Shown piece after piece: positions 1 to 11,400 of a stretch of 64,000 nt of DNA. A program made the translations under genes and the position numbers. The notes under the pieces were generated by a model that worked only from the letters and a program-made list of their open reading frames with translations, was not told where the DNA came from and ran no database searches. Origin of the DNA: Pagrus major. Its lineage: Eukaryota; Chordata; Actinopteri; Spariformes; Sparidae. The stretch lies in assembly GCF_040436345.1 (NCBI RefSeq), contig NC_133232.1, positions 35,568,265-35,632,264 of the forward strand, read 5' to 3'. Within the stretch, counting starts at the first letter, position 1, and each line of letters starts with the position of its first letter.

Positions 1-867
1 AATTGTGTTCCAATCTAATGAATGATGTTTTAATATTTGTTTAAGTGGTATTGTTTGCATGTGGCACATAAATCTCATTTGCACTTAATTAGCTTCGTCT
101 CCTGGGATTTTGAAAATGAAGAACAACAAGAGCCAGCAGCCTGGTAGAGACTAATGCATGGTAACTAAATTGGAAATATGTAAATAAATAAAAGCAGTTC
201 ATTAGTGGATACTGAATAAATACATATAAATATTAGAATCTGACATGCACATGACTTTTCACACATTTACGTGCATGCCAACATACACACACACAAGGTG
301 CCCCACCCTTCGCCTGGATAACATGGCCACACAGTAGCTTACCATGGCTTTGTTAATAGGGGTGGGAGATTTGCTGTGGGGGAATGAGGGAGGGCTTTTT
401 TTTTTCTAGGGGAATCCTTAGCTTACAAAGACTCACAATCCCCCCTCCTGGCTAGGCGTGTTCCTGTCTGTGCTTCCAACAAGGCACTGACCCCCCCTCC
501 CCCCGCTGCATCCCCTCGCCTTCGCCACCAGAGCTTCCTTCACACTGTGGGCACCAAGATGATGATAGGAACAAATCGGCAGATGGTGAAACACTTTCTT
601 AGGGCATTTCAGGCTTCCTCGGTCTCTAAGACCAGTCGCCTGACATGTCAGATTTTTCATCACAAATTTGCTATCTTTGTTTTGTGCATGAATGCAATTA
701 ATATTTATCATCACAAACAAACGTGCTTGCATAATTTTTTGTAGGCATGCACGTGCAGGTTAAAATCCTGCAGTCACTGCCTGTGCTCATGACCAACAGA
801 AGGAGCCAAAGAAGCTCACAGTAAGCTTATTAATGTCTCCTGGTCGCTCTCCAGTATGGGCTTGCTA

Positions 868-881
868 GTTGCCATAGCAAC
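868..881. promoter_or_regulatory. RFX X-box motif (perfect consensus)
   Basis: The 14-mer GTTGCCATAGCAAC matches the RFX-family X-box (GTNRCC, two-base spacer, RGYAAC) exactly in both half sites. RFX factors control ciliary genes. No gene start is recognised beside it, so the target is unknown. Confidence 0.55.
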
Positions 882-947
882 CAGGCCCTAGATATTGTTC
901 AGCGAGAGAGAGGCGTGTGGACGAAGAATAAATATAAACATCACGAC

Positions 948-961
948 GTAACCATGGCAAG
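948..961. promoter_or_regulatory. second X-box-like motif
   Basis: GTAACCATGGCAAG has a perfect left X-box half site and a right half site with one mismatch (final G instead of C). It lies 66 bp from the perfect X-box at 868-881, so the two may form a paired RFX element. Confidence 0.35.
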
Positions 962-3900
962 TGCTTTTTATGTAAAGCAGCCAATCTTATTTGTGATTAT
1001 TAGTGTTTACAATGGATTGTAAAAATTAATCTGTCGTACACAGTACATTTATTATTTTGCATTTGCATGGTATCTCCTGCAGCTGACTGTAGTTGTGCCT
1101 CAGAGTCTGTTTTGTTTTTAGTAAAAACCAGCGTATCCGAATGTGAGGCTCAACACTGAAAATCCAAATTCTGATGCTCATCACCCAGTGCCTGCAGAAA
1201 TCAACAGGCGTCAGTGCTCTGTGTCTTAAGTGCTGATGTGTGTTCACGCCCAGTCAGGCTGAGAGAAATCAAAAGACGCTGAAAGATTAAGGAGGTCAGG
1301 TTTTACAGCTCCAAGGAGGGAGGCAGGGAGAGAGGCTTCAACAGCCATTGACTACCAGGGAAAAAGGATGGGCTGCTTTCCAAGGGACCACGAGATATAT
1401 TATAGGCTGGTCAGATGTCAGATAGCCACACTTACCCCCATGAAGTGCTTGATAGATTGATATTTATAAAAGGGTTATGGTTCAACTTTTTGTTTCCAGT
1501 TTAGCACGGGCTCTTGTAATAGTTTATTTTTGCATTTGACCCAAATGTTTCGCTCCCCCACAACATGTTAAAGAGTCAAATTCCAGTGTATCACTATGGC
1601 AGCATTAAATCTAATGGTCATCTGTGGCTAATAGTCTGTTGTGGCTGTGCAGAGATCATATCACACAGCATTGTCCAATCTCTATTGAAAGCCCAGGCTC
1701 TTAGACCACATGAGAAGCCAGGCAGGCAGCCAGAAACACTTATCATCCCGTCATCCGTTTTTCACTAGCTTCACAGCTCAATTGTACTGTACACTGAGCA
1801 TCCACGAGTGCTGGGAGATTTGGGGCCAATGGAGTGATCTCAATCTAAGTGAAGCTGAGTGGCTCTGGCACCAGAAAAATACTGAATAATGTTCTCCACT
1901 AAGTACGCAAAAATAAATAGACAATGGAGAAAACAATATTATTTGTTTTGCAAATGTGTGTTATTCTTCTGCCACAGATTATCATGGTTAGAAATAAACA
2001 GGGATAGAAAACTATACACTTAAAGGACAAGTCATTCGAGTCCATCGACCAAAAAGTAACGAGTTGTTAGTAAATGTAGTAAATTGAACACAGCTCGTAT
2101 GTCTGTGTGTATATCTGTACATTTGTTTGCCTTTTGAGGGAACAATAAAGTATAAAAGCATAAACACATAATTTCAACTTCAACCTAAATGTAACTTTAT
2201 TATCCTTGAAGATAAATTGCGTATTGCATATGCCAAGTTGAAAGGAGCTGTTGTCGCATCCCTTCACATAATCACCGACCTCGAGCAGAATGTCTCCTGT
2301 AACTGGCTCACAATGACTAAATAATTAAAATCATAAAAATGTGTCTCTCGGGCCGGAAACGTCTGAAGTCATTTCCATAAAGAATGCACAAATAAGATGA
2401 TCCAACAGTCTTGAGGTGAAAGGGCACAACATACGGTGCCATTAATGCTGACACACTGCACTTTACCTGTCAAGTAATCAAATATCCATCCAGAGAACCA
2501 GGATAATAATATTACCCTGAAGTTTGGTGGATAAAATATAAGACTGGACTATATTAAAACTAAGGGAGAAAATTAAAAAACAAGTGTCATCCTTGGGCCC
2601 TTAAGATGCTTAGAAATTAAGTCATGGTAAGCATAAACATCAGGAAGAGCCCCTATTCAAGTATGTGAACCACGAGTAATCTAATACAAACCCCTCATCA
2701 TTAGTTTTGCTTTTTTTTTTAATTCTGTCATAACCAGTGAAGTGATGGAGAGAGCAATACTTCATTATCAAAGATATGGGAGTTATTATGGCCCACAATT
2801 ACAACTGTTGTTCTTCTTCTGCTTGCTACTCTCGATGTGAAAACGAGTCAGCACATTTAATTCGTGGACAGTTTTGCTGAATAATTCACAGAAAAAATGC
2901 AGAACATCTTGAGCCTTTGGCCTTGGATTTCAAAGGTGTTGATCACCAGAGAGTCGCCACTCAACATTCCCAACTCCAACTCAATTTATTCAACCAGTGG
3001 CGAGAACATTTTGAACATTATTGAGAAAAAAGCTTTCATGTTTACATGTCACAGTGACTGGGTCCAAATCTAGCAAGCCAATTTATAAATCCATTATCAG
3101 GATTAGTTACCCAAGGGGGCATCTACCACAGCGGAAGTAATGAGCTGCAACATATATTTACCAGCGTTTGCCAGGTGGCTGATCATCATTTCTGTCTGAT
3201 ACCTCAGTAATGGTTAAAGGAGGGAAGATACATATTTAACACAGCGAGCAACACAAACAGATCAACAGTGTGAGGCCAGTCGATTTACCTGCGTCGACTG
3301 ATTTATTTCCTCTTTTGTCAATGGTGCACCTGCAGCAGTGGACTTAAGTCTCTAACCAGCGAGGAGAGCTCTGCTCATGACTCAATGCTGCCACCTACTG
3401 GTGCAAACAGGCATCGCTAAAACATGATGGAAGATGCACTGAAAAGTTACACAAGCCTTGAGAAACATTACGTCATCTGTCTTTCAAAACAAATTATACT
3501 CTGGTAAATATTTGTGTGGCATAATAGTTAAAAATAGGCTGTTCTGTTACATAAGTGTGAAAAATGCATCAATATCACTACATCATGTGACACACACACA
3601 ATGCAATAAGAGAGCTCTTCATGCAGTTAATTTAATATTTAACCAGGGAGCGTCTGATAGGCTGGTGCACCTTAATCTCCTTATAGGAAACAGCTGCTCT
3701 CCTCCATGTTGACGAGGAGCACGACTCTGAAAGGGAAGAAATTATAAAACATATCGGTTAAGTGCAGCTGCAATTACATTTAGATCAATACATCATTTGG
3801 TCTGTGCACAAGGTGTTTTGGCACAAGGTGAAGAAGTAACTTTAATTATTTACAGCATGAATTCAATGACCATCGGTCTTTGTCATTGCCTTCAAATTAC

Positions 3901-4061
3901 AGAATAAAATATTACCTTTTATATGTCCTCTGAGGAAATGTATAACTGAGCACTGAGTAATTCCAGTTATTCCTTATTTAAGTATATTACTGTATATCAC
4001 AATTTGCCTCAAACATTAGAATCTGCTGTACCCGAATGATGCATGTGAGCACATTACACAA

Positions 4062-4225
4062 TCAAAATTCTCGGCTCATTCCTACTGAGAGACCAAATAA
4101 TACTCGACACATACTTGATGCTGTGTCCGCAGATGAAGGGCCGTCACTGCACTCATCACCGCGGCTCGATGACACAAGATTTTTGGCTGCCAGCTGTCCT
4201 AGATTAGGCTTCACTTTAAAACGTC
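4062..4225 (-). CDS. spata4: spata4 exon 5 (terminal)
   Basis: Acceptor TTGACAG; encodes GRFKVKPNLGQLAAKNLVS, resembling the family's FDVKPT block, then a Ser-rich variable tail ending at TGA (4064-4062). Only the first 20 or so residues look conserved. Confidence 0.8.
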
Positions 4226-7200
4226 CTGTCAACAACACGGAGAAACAGTCAAAATTCGGAGAAAAGCGACGTATGAGGTATAGTTGCAGAGATTGTTAAA
4301 GATTTTTATATCTCATTTTTCTCAATTTTGTATGCCAACATACTGTCAGTCCATATGACTTGTGTTTACAACTCTTGCATCATTGTTACAACGAAGCACA
4401 GTGCTTCGGTGTGACGTTCTTTGACATGATTTGGACTAAAGGTAAAAACAGAAACGTTATTATAGCACCCTATACTTGTCCCCCAACAGAAAGCTGCATA
4501 TCTCACCAGGGTAGAGAACCCTCTCTGCTGCTTGGTGCTCCAGGTGTCTGTGGAGGATGACTTCTGCCTTCCTCTGGTTTGTGCTGATGTCGGGCTCAGC
4601 CATGATCTCCGTCATCGTCAGGTTGTTCTTGATGGCCTTGGACGCGGTGGAGCGGGCCACTGTGGGCAGAAACTCCTGGTACTCCCGGTCAGTAAAATCT
4701 GACTCTGGGCCCTGAACATTTCTGATGCTGAGAAGGGAGAATTAAAAAGATGAGAATACCTGCATGATTCTGTTGTTATATTTATAGATTGAATCAATCA
4801 ACGTTGTGCTAACAGCCTCTTCTGGGAGGAAAAGTTGTGGTTGATTTGCATTGCAGATGTGAAACCGTCAGATTTGTTTGTTTCTGTGTCTGAAAAAGTG
4901 AAAAGATGCATAGTTACACACAGGGTCTGACCTATCTTCACTTCTGAGCGCTTAATTTATGTGTTGTGTGTCCTTTACAAACCAAATCTACTCAAGATGG
5001 ACATCTCACCGCCGGTCGGACTAACTGCTAGTTTTGGGTAAACTCAAGCTGTCGTTTTCTTAACAGGTAAATTAGTTCTCTGCACAAACATTAGAGAAAG
5101 TGTTATTAATGAGATATGAAGGCATTAAACATGCATTTTTGATTTACTTTGAAACGACAACATGAAAAAAGAGAATTAAATTGTAAGTAAACTACGCGAC
5201 GCAGGGTTTCCTACCTGGAAGTTATTTTTAAACACACTATGTGATTGGTTTATAGATCATTTCTACACTGTGCACTGAATACCAACTGACTGCATCCTTC
5301 TGTGTGCACTAGAAGCCATTTAGTGGGATGTTGATGACTTTCTTTCACTGCCCACATGTTGTAATTAAGACATCTTTATGATCCAGATGTAGTCATTGCA
5401 GATTGGCAGTTGGCAAATCAACTTTAAAAAGGTGCATACCGCCACATACTGTGTGTAAATGCTGCACTTGTTAAGTCAACTAAAGCGGTTTGGCTTTGTA
5501 TCATCGGTTCTGTTTAATGGCTATAATTTCTATATCTGCCGATAACTGATAATGTACATTTTCCATTATCGGGCTGATAATTTATCTGTCCAATATATAT
5601 TGTGCATATAGTTTTTATGGATCCTGGGCATAAGCTAAGGAATATAAAACAGAGCTGACAAAAAACCTAAACACTGGGAAACTAATATCACTGAAGCTAG
5701 AGTGCCTATTGTATCAATGTCAAACTAAAACAACTTGTTTTCCAGCCTCTTGTAATGGTGTACGAACCTGTCTGCTTGGGAAGGAAAGAAAGGAGCAAAT
5801 GAAGTTTGGAATCACTGACTCAAACTATTATTTCCTGCCCTGCTCCCAGTCAAACCTGAACCTTACCTCCTGTTAGTTAAAACAGTATAAACCTCCTGCA
5901 CCAAGAGCTCAGCTGCTCCTGGTTTACAGTGGATGGTTCCATCAATGACCTCTTTTATCAAGTGCAGATTCTGCTTCTGCTTCTGCAAAGACTGAGACAG
6001 TAAAAACTTTAAGTGATTATCCGACTCTAAAATGAGAACTTGAATTTGTTCTCTGCTCATTATATTTGGGGATGTTTCCCTCCTCTCACCCTCTCTATCT
6101 GGCTCCAGTTCCTCTGTTTGGCAGAAAGTGCTGTTCCTCTGTCGTATGAATGAGCTGAAAAGTCTTGAGGGTAATAATGAGAAAATATCTCTGCCATAAG
6201 GTAACCATTGGAAAAATCTCTGGAAATAAAACGTAGGGAAAACAGACTGAGCATATTTACTCTACCAGTGAATCCACTTTGTACAATTTGCAGTGTTGGC
6301 AGGATCGGAGAGCCTTAATGTTTCTGTTGTGTAATCTTTAATTATTCTTCCTGTCAGGGCTGCACAATATGGACAAAGAATCGAATTACAATTATGTTGA
6401 CAGATGTTCATGATTCATGACTGACTGGGATAATCATTTTAGCATCACAGTTTTCATTTCTACTGAAAAACTGTTGTAATAATGATGATGATGTGACATT
6501 TGTTGGTGTTTGTTACATCTGGAGAACACGATTATTAGGCCAGAACCTCTCTGGACCAGAACAACACTTCATTATAACCCTGTTTTATCACTCATTTTAC
6601 CTTTATCAGAAAAATGCAGCTTATGATTTGGATATTGCACATATTGAAATTTTAATTGTGCAGCCCTGCTGTCTATTCACATAATCTACATTAGGGTTGT
6701 TCATTATACAGCAACTTTAAAGTGTTTTAATCTCACTGAGGTCCAATCCAGATATATGAAGTTATCAATACATGGAAGACACTGAAGAAGTGAGGAAATG
6801 CTAACTATTGACCATTTGTTTCAGGATTAAAACTTCTAAACTAGTGAGAGTTGTTAACTCATTTGGAGATGTTACACGTTAACAGACAGCTAACCAGATG
6901 TTCAGCTTCAGGTAAAACTGAGTTAAATCTGACTTTCGTCTGCTTCATATGAAAATAGGCAGCTTCATGTATCTATGAGCCTTCTCCAGGTTAGCTAGCT
7001 ATAGTGACTAGTCAAGCTAGTTAGCCAATTAACTTTAGCACTGAGACAACGACTTTATGTCAGTAATACCAATAATATTGCCTGTAAACGGACTTTTCAA
7101 CTCAATATATCCCGGGTTAAAGTATGGACATGGACCTGGTGAACGTCATCAGTGCTTACTGCGAGCTGTGCACTGAAAGTTAGCTTAGCTTAGCTTAGCT

Positions 7201-7321
7201 TAGCTTGACTGATAGTTTACCTGCGGACATTCTTCGGATAAAATGACAAGTCGAGGCCGTGCAGCCATTTCACGACTTCTCGTGGCAGTCCTGTCTTTAT
7301 GGGCGCGTGTTCATAAGACAT
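4062..7321 (-). CDS. spata4: spermatogenesis-associated protein 4 (five exons)
   Basis: Spliced coding sequence: 7321-7221, 6219-6090, 5991-5867, 4721-4507, 4225-4062, giving 244 residues plus stop. The product starts MSYEHAPIKTGLPREVV and continues with KWLHGLDLSFYPKNVRRDF and NGYLMAEIFSHYYP, the calponin-homology-like (CLAMP/SPEF1-type) domain of SPATA4 at about residues 10-110. GTIHCKPGAAELLVQEVYTVL and a serine- and threonine-containing TVARSTASKAIKNNL block follow, as in mammalian SPATA4. Family members are testis- and cilium-associated; a direct biochemical role is not established. All junctions are GT-AG and in frame. The ATG at 7321 is chosen because it begins the conserved block and has an RFX X-box 99 bp upstream. 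The gene lies downstream of asb5 on the same strand, as in mammals. Exon 3 has two in-frame acceptors 9 nt apart. The tail after about residue 205 is poorly conserved and less certain. Confidence 0.9.
4507..4721 (-). CDS. spata4: spata4 exon 4
   Basis: Encodes NVQGPESDFTDREYQEFLP, then VARSTASKAIKNNLTMTEIM and the AEPDISTNQRKAEVILHRHL helix found in SPATA4. Donor GTGAGA, phase 1. Confidence 0.9.
4722..5866 (-). other. spata4 intron 3
   Basis: Non-coding. A short stretch at about 5490-5600 (CGATAACTGATAATG, ATTATCGG, ATATTGTGCAT) resembles the interior and end of the hAT-like element seen intact at 33538-33868, so it is probably a decayed copy. Nothing else recognised. Confidence 0.5.
5867..5991 (-). 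CDS. spata4: spata4 exon 3
   Basis: Encodes (SLQ)KQKQNLHLIKEVIDGTIHCK through YTVLTNR. The acceptor can be CTCAG (exon to 5991) or TTGCAG nine bases downstream (exon to 5982); both keep frame. The longer form fits the family length slightly better. Donor GTAAGG, phase 2. Confidence 0.85.
6090..6219 (-). CDS. spata4: spata4 exon 2
   Basis: Acceptor TTTCCAG; encodes RDFSNGYLMAEIFSHYYPQD through WSQIER, the second half of the CH-like domain. Donor GTGAGA, phase 0. Confidence 0.92.
6355..6668. mobile_element. hAT-like miniature inverted-repeat element (314 bp)
   Basis: Perfect 14-bp terminal inverted repeats CAGGGCTGCACAAT and ATTGTGCAGCCCTG bound a non-coding 314-bp AT-rich core. GGGCTGCA-type ends are common in non-autonomous hAT elements of fish. 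No clean 8-bp target duplication is visible, so the insertion is probably old. It lies in spata4 intron 1, 135 bp upstream of exon 2. Confidence 0.7.
7180..7206. repeat. (TAGCT)n short tandem repeat
   Basis: Five uninterrupted TAGCT units in spata4 intron 1, ending 14 bp beyond the exon 1 donor. Confidence 0.9.
7221..7321 (-). CDS. spata4: spata4 exon 1
   Basis: Start codon at 7321-7319; encodes MSYEHAPIKTGLPREVV through KNVR, then a split Arg codon (phase 2). Donor GTAAAC. Confidence 0.92.
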
Positions 7322-7419
7322 GCTGGTGAAACGATGAACTCCAGAAGCCAAACGATGCTTTTACTGTGAAAATCTTGAGCCTGATGTCTAAAGCGTCCAG
7401 CAGTTTCCTCTTTGTTTAC

Positions 7420-7433
7420 GTTACCATGGCAAC
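7420..7433. promoter_or_regulatory. RFX X-box in spata4 promoter
   Basis: GTTACCATGGCAAC is an exact X-box (GTNRCC-AT-RGYAAC) whose near end is 99 bp upstream of the spata4 ATG. X-boxes 50-150 bp from the start are typical of RFX2/RFX3-driven ciliary and spermiogenesis genes, which fits a sperm or cilium protein. Binding is inferred. Confidence 0.7.
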
Positions 7434-8315
7434 GACTCAACACACCTCTGCACTGACTGACCTGCAGAGGATGCGACATCAATGACAATGATCACTGAGG
7501 AGCGTTGCCAGGATACAACAGGCCAATTAAACCGACTATTGAGACAATAGGATTCATAAATGTATCAATATATATGTTCATGTGTAATATGATGATGAAA
7601 CTGAAACAATCCATGTGAAATCTCACCTCAGTGTTATGAAATGTTACTTAACACGACCTCTTTCGTCATATGATTATTTTATTGTGTCTTGGGAACTTTA
7701 TTTAAACGCGGTGTTGGAAACGAACACTTGCTGCCCCCTGCTCATACTTTCCATGTGGGATTTTCCAAATAGGTCAGCCTCCTCCAGTTGTCATTGCTCA
7801 GTAATCCAAGCTTAAACTTTTCAACTATATTTGTTTTCAACATTTTTTTTAAGTTAATAATTCTCAACCATCATTAATTACCAACACTGCATATGTACAT
7901 AGTGACAACATATTGTGGAATGCACCGGGTTTCAAAACAGTTTAATCATCTAGTCGTGAGCACTGCATTAAATAACAAATGTGAATACTCACTCACATAT
8001 ACTGTGCATTTATAACATTGTGCATCACTCTCTGGTAGTTACTGCCTTAACTTTTAATGAAGGCATCTTCTAAATACAGCACACCGGAACTGAAAATAAT
8101 AATTTATATATTATGTTTATAAACCATAGTTTATCCAGGAAAGGCTAAGGTTATAAACCCCCTGCAGGCCAGCTCAACACTCTGCACTGTCCACTCTGTG
8201 ATTAAAGTCAATTAACTCCTATAACTGCATTAATGAGTAACTAAAATCAAAGGTAGGAAGAGTTCATGGAGCTGATGTGCTCTCTGTGTCAGAGACAGTT
8301 TGGCTGGTCTTCCTG
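7434..8315. other. spata4-asb5 spacer
   Basis: No coding potential. It must hold the asb5 3' UTR (the asb5 stop is at 8316 and transcription runs toward lower coordinates) and the distal spata4 promoter. A TTTAAT at 8053-8058 reads ATTAAA on the minus strand and is a possible asb5 poly(A) signal, unproven. Confidence 0.45.
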
Positions 8316-8443
8316 TCATTGATACTGCAGGTAGTTCCTGAGCCGGTTGGGCAGAGGAAGGTGGGATAGAAGGTGGAGTCTGTCACGGCCGACGCAGTTC
8401 CTGATGCACTGACGACACATCTGGCTCAGCAGTCGTGGTGTAG
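8316..8443 (-). CDS. asb5: asb5 exon 7 (SOCS box)
   Basis: Encodes TPRLLSQMCRQCIRNCVGR, then HLLSHLPLPNRLRNYLQYQ and TGA (8318-8316). BC-box and LPLP Cul5-box are both intact. Confidence 0.93.
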
Positions 8444-11400
8444 CTATGAAAGAGACAAACAATCATTACATAAGCTGGCTCTCATGTGTAGATTACGTGC
8501 AAAAAAAGACAAACAAACTGGAGCTTTTTTGGAAGTGGCATGCCACTAGCTCAGATAAAAGGACACCTTATCTCTAAACGAAAGTCTGCACTTGCTTACA
8601 AAAGCAACTTTGTACCTTCATAGAGCAGCAGGAAGCCCTCTGTTAAACTGCTGGGTGGAGCCACGTCGACTGGCCTCTGAAACTCTGTGTTCCTGGCATT
8701 AATGTCTGCACCAAAGTCCAGCAGCAGCTTCACTACAGCTGTGCTGTCTTTTTCTGCAGCTGCGTGTAAGGGTGAATCCAGGGATCTGCCTTTCTGGACG
8801 TTTGCACCTGTATGCAGGGAAATCCATTCAAGACAATCAGATACTTTCACTGCTAAATATCATCCATAAATGTTCTTCACTGTAATCCCAGAGTTAATTT
8901 GTGACTATGTTTTCTTATTTACAGCACATTTTGTATTTACCTGTCTCCCCTGCTGCCCTTGTCTACCTATCAATTTCCTACATTTCCCATAAATTGCTTT
9001 CAACAGCTCTGAAAGGACGTGAACTTGTTACTTTCAATCATGCAACAAATATCAGCATACAAATAACTTTGAAATTGTGGTCAGTCGGCTGTGGGCGATG
9101 TGTGACAGCTGTGCCACTCCATCCTCAAATTGAATTGTCCTTATATGATCTCTAGAATAAGACTGAGCAGTTTTGGAAAAGAGCTGACAGACTAACATCA
9201 CTACTGATATTTACCCTTGCACGGATGATTTACATAATTGCTAAAATATAGAGCTGTTGCCTCTGGGCTGGAAATGCCTGTCAAGTAATTTGCAATTAGG
9301 TACTTCATCAGGAAAAGTGACTGTACTCCAACTTAAGGCCAAACAAATGTGTTGTTAAAAAACTCAAATAATTGAATTACTTTGTTTAATGCAGAATTCT
9401 TGTGTGTCAAGGTCTAAATGGTTTTTCAGAATCTTTTGAAATCCACCATGCATTCGTATGTGTCAGCATATTTACATTCTCGTCTGTGCACAATAAATGT
9501 GTTTGTGTGTCTGTGTGCGTATGTTCATACAGGATGTCTGCCTGTCTGTATGGCGATGTAAAGACACACACTGTGCTGCGCGCTGACCTTCCCTCAGGAG
9601 CTTCCTGGCACACTCCAGCTCTTGGCAGACGCAGGCTGTATAGAGCGCTGTGCCCAGGTGAGGAATGTCCATGTCCACATCTGCCCCCCAAGTCACCAGA
9701 GCCTCCACACAACCGTAATGACCTGCGGGAGTAATGGAGCATGAAGACAGTAATCAGTAAGTGACAATACGAGATAATTCTCCAAGCTGTCTGCTCAGGT
9801 CATGTTGGGATTTATTTTTAAAGCTGTTTTGTCACAGTGCGGGTGTGGAAGGAAAGTGCTTTATGGCACAGCAAAGGACAAAAACGTACAGCTACTGTAA
9901 GATATAACTGCCAGAGTTAGGATGATAAATCGCTTCATGCTGCCGAGTGTTAATGTTGTAATGTCAGGATGTTGAATATCAGCAGCTAAGAAGGATAAAT
10001 TAGTAATGGCGAGTTGCATTAATGACATAACTTGATCCTGAACTTACTCACTGCCGCACAACACTGTTAAGATGTCCAATGCTTTAAACAAATCTAAAGA
10101 AAGCTACTTGATGTATTAGTTGATGCATTTTGTCATATATGCAGAATATCTTGTCATAATTACCTTTACTTGTAGCTTCGTGGATGGGCGACGGATCGTA
10201 TACAAGCCTCTGAGGTTTTGCTCCATTTTCCAATAAGATTTCAGTGCATGCCACACTTCCCACTGTACAGGCGTTGAACAGAGGGGTGACTCCATCAATT
10301 GTAGAAGCATTGACCTGTAAACACATTTTTTTTTAATTGTTATTTTTGGGCCTTGTTTAAGTATGCAAGTTGACTAATAGCAACCGCCTGAGGGAACAGT
10401 TGAAGGGGAACAACAGCTTAATAGCTCTACAGTGACTTATAGAAGAAGATCAGTACATTGCTCATTTGCTGCCCCAACCCAGATTTTCTCATCCGTGGAA
10501 ATGACATTTGACCTGTGCAGCGTACCAACATTAAAGGCCAATACGTGACTTACATTTGCTCCTGCATCAATGAGAGCTCTAGCACAAGCGACATGGTCTC
10601 CAACACAGGCCTCGTGAAGGGGTGTCACATGGTCTATGGTCAGAACATTCACACTGTGACCCTGGAAACAGCCACAGACATTTTGATGTTTTTGATTAGG
10701 TGAAACATGACCTCTGTCAACCTCTATTGGTGTACACCATGAACTGCAAGAACAGTACTGAGGCTTATCTCCTTTTTTACAAAACAGGCCCTCCCTCATG
10801 GTTGTGCTATGGAGTTATGGTTGTTAGTAATTGACTACAGTATGCAATACAGTCACATTTGAACAGAAGTGATAATAATAAGCAATAAGTAATAAGCATG
10901 ATAATTAAAGTGCAGAATCAAATGCTGGTCTGGTAAAAAGCTAATCACCATATAAAATGCTGTCATGATATAACTGCTCTGTCTTGAGCTCGACTGAGTT
11001 GAGAACAAGGAAATATTGTCTTTGTAGCTAAAATGGCTTCCTCACTTGAAGCACATCCTCAATCTGTGAGCATTTGAAGATGCAAGAGGGAGAAGAGATT
11101 CTTCCAATCTCCTTTTTATGAGTTTTTAGTCTTTATTTATTTATTAGCCAGATATAGCATAATGGTTATTATGTGCATAATAGCTACCAAGATTTATTAG
11201 TTTACTTCAAAGACTTGTTTTAGTGCCGTATTATTTAAGTTGGTAAGTCATGCTATTGTAAGCTGCTTTTCATAAGTGGCTTTTCACCAAACATTTACAT
11301 AGAGCAAGTAGAAGGAACTTTTATTTAGTGTTGATACCACCGGCCCCTGTGGACAAAACAACCCTCGCTGTAAAGATCCTACTTTGTCTAGGACGTGTGT

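Larger units (their letters stand above)
1..4061. other. gene-free left flank downstream of spata4
   Basis: I find no coding exon with convincing similarity on either strand; open frames here are short and low-complexity. The stretch contains two RFX X-box-like motifs (868-881 and 948-961), an A/T-rich background and no clear transposon ends. It probably includes the spata4 3' UTR next to 4062. In human the next gene on this side of SPATA4 is WDR17 (from memory); no WD40 exon is recognisable here, so any wdr17 homologue would lie beyond the left edge. Confidence 0.5.
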
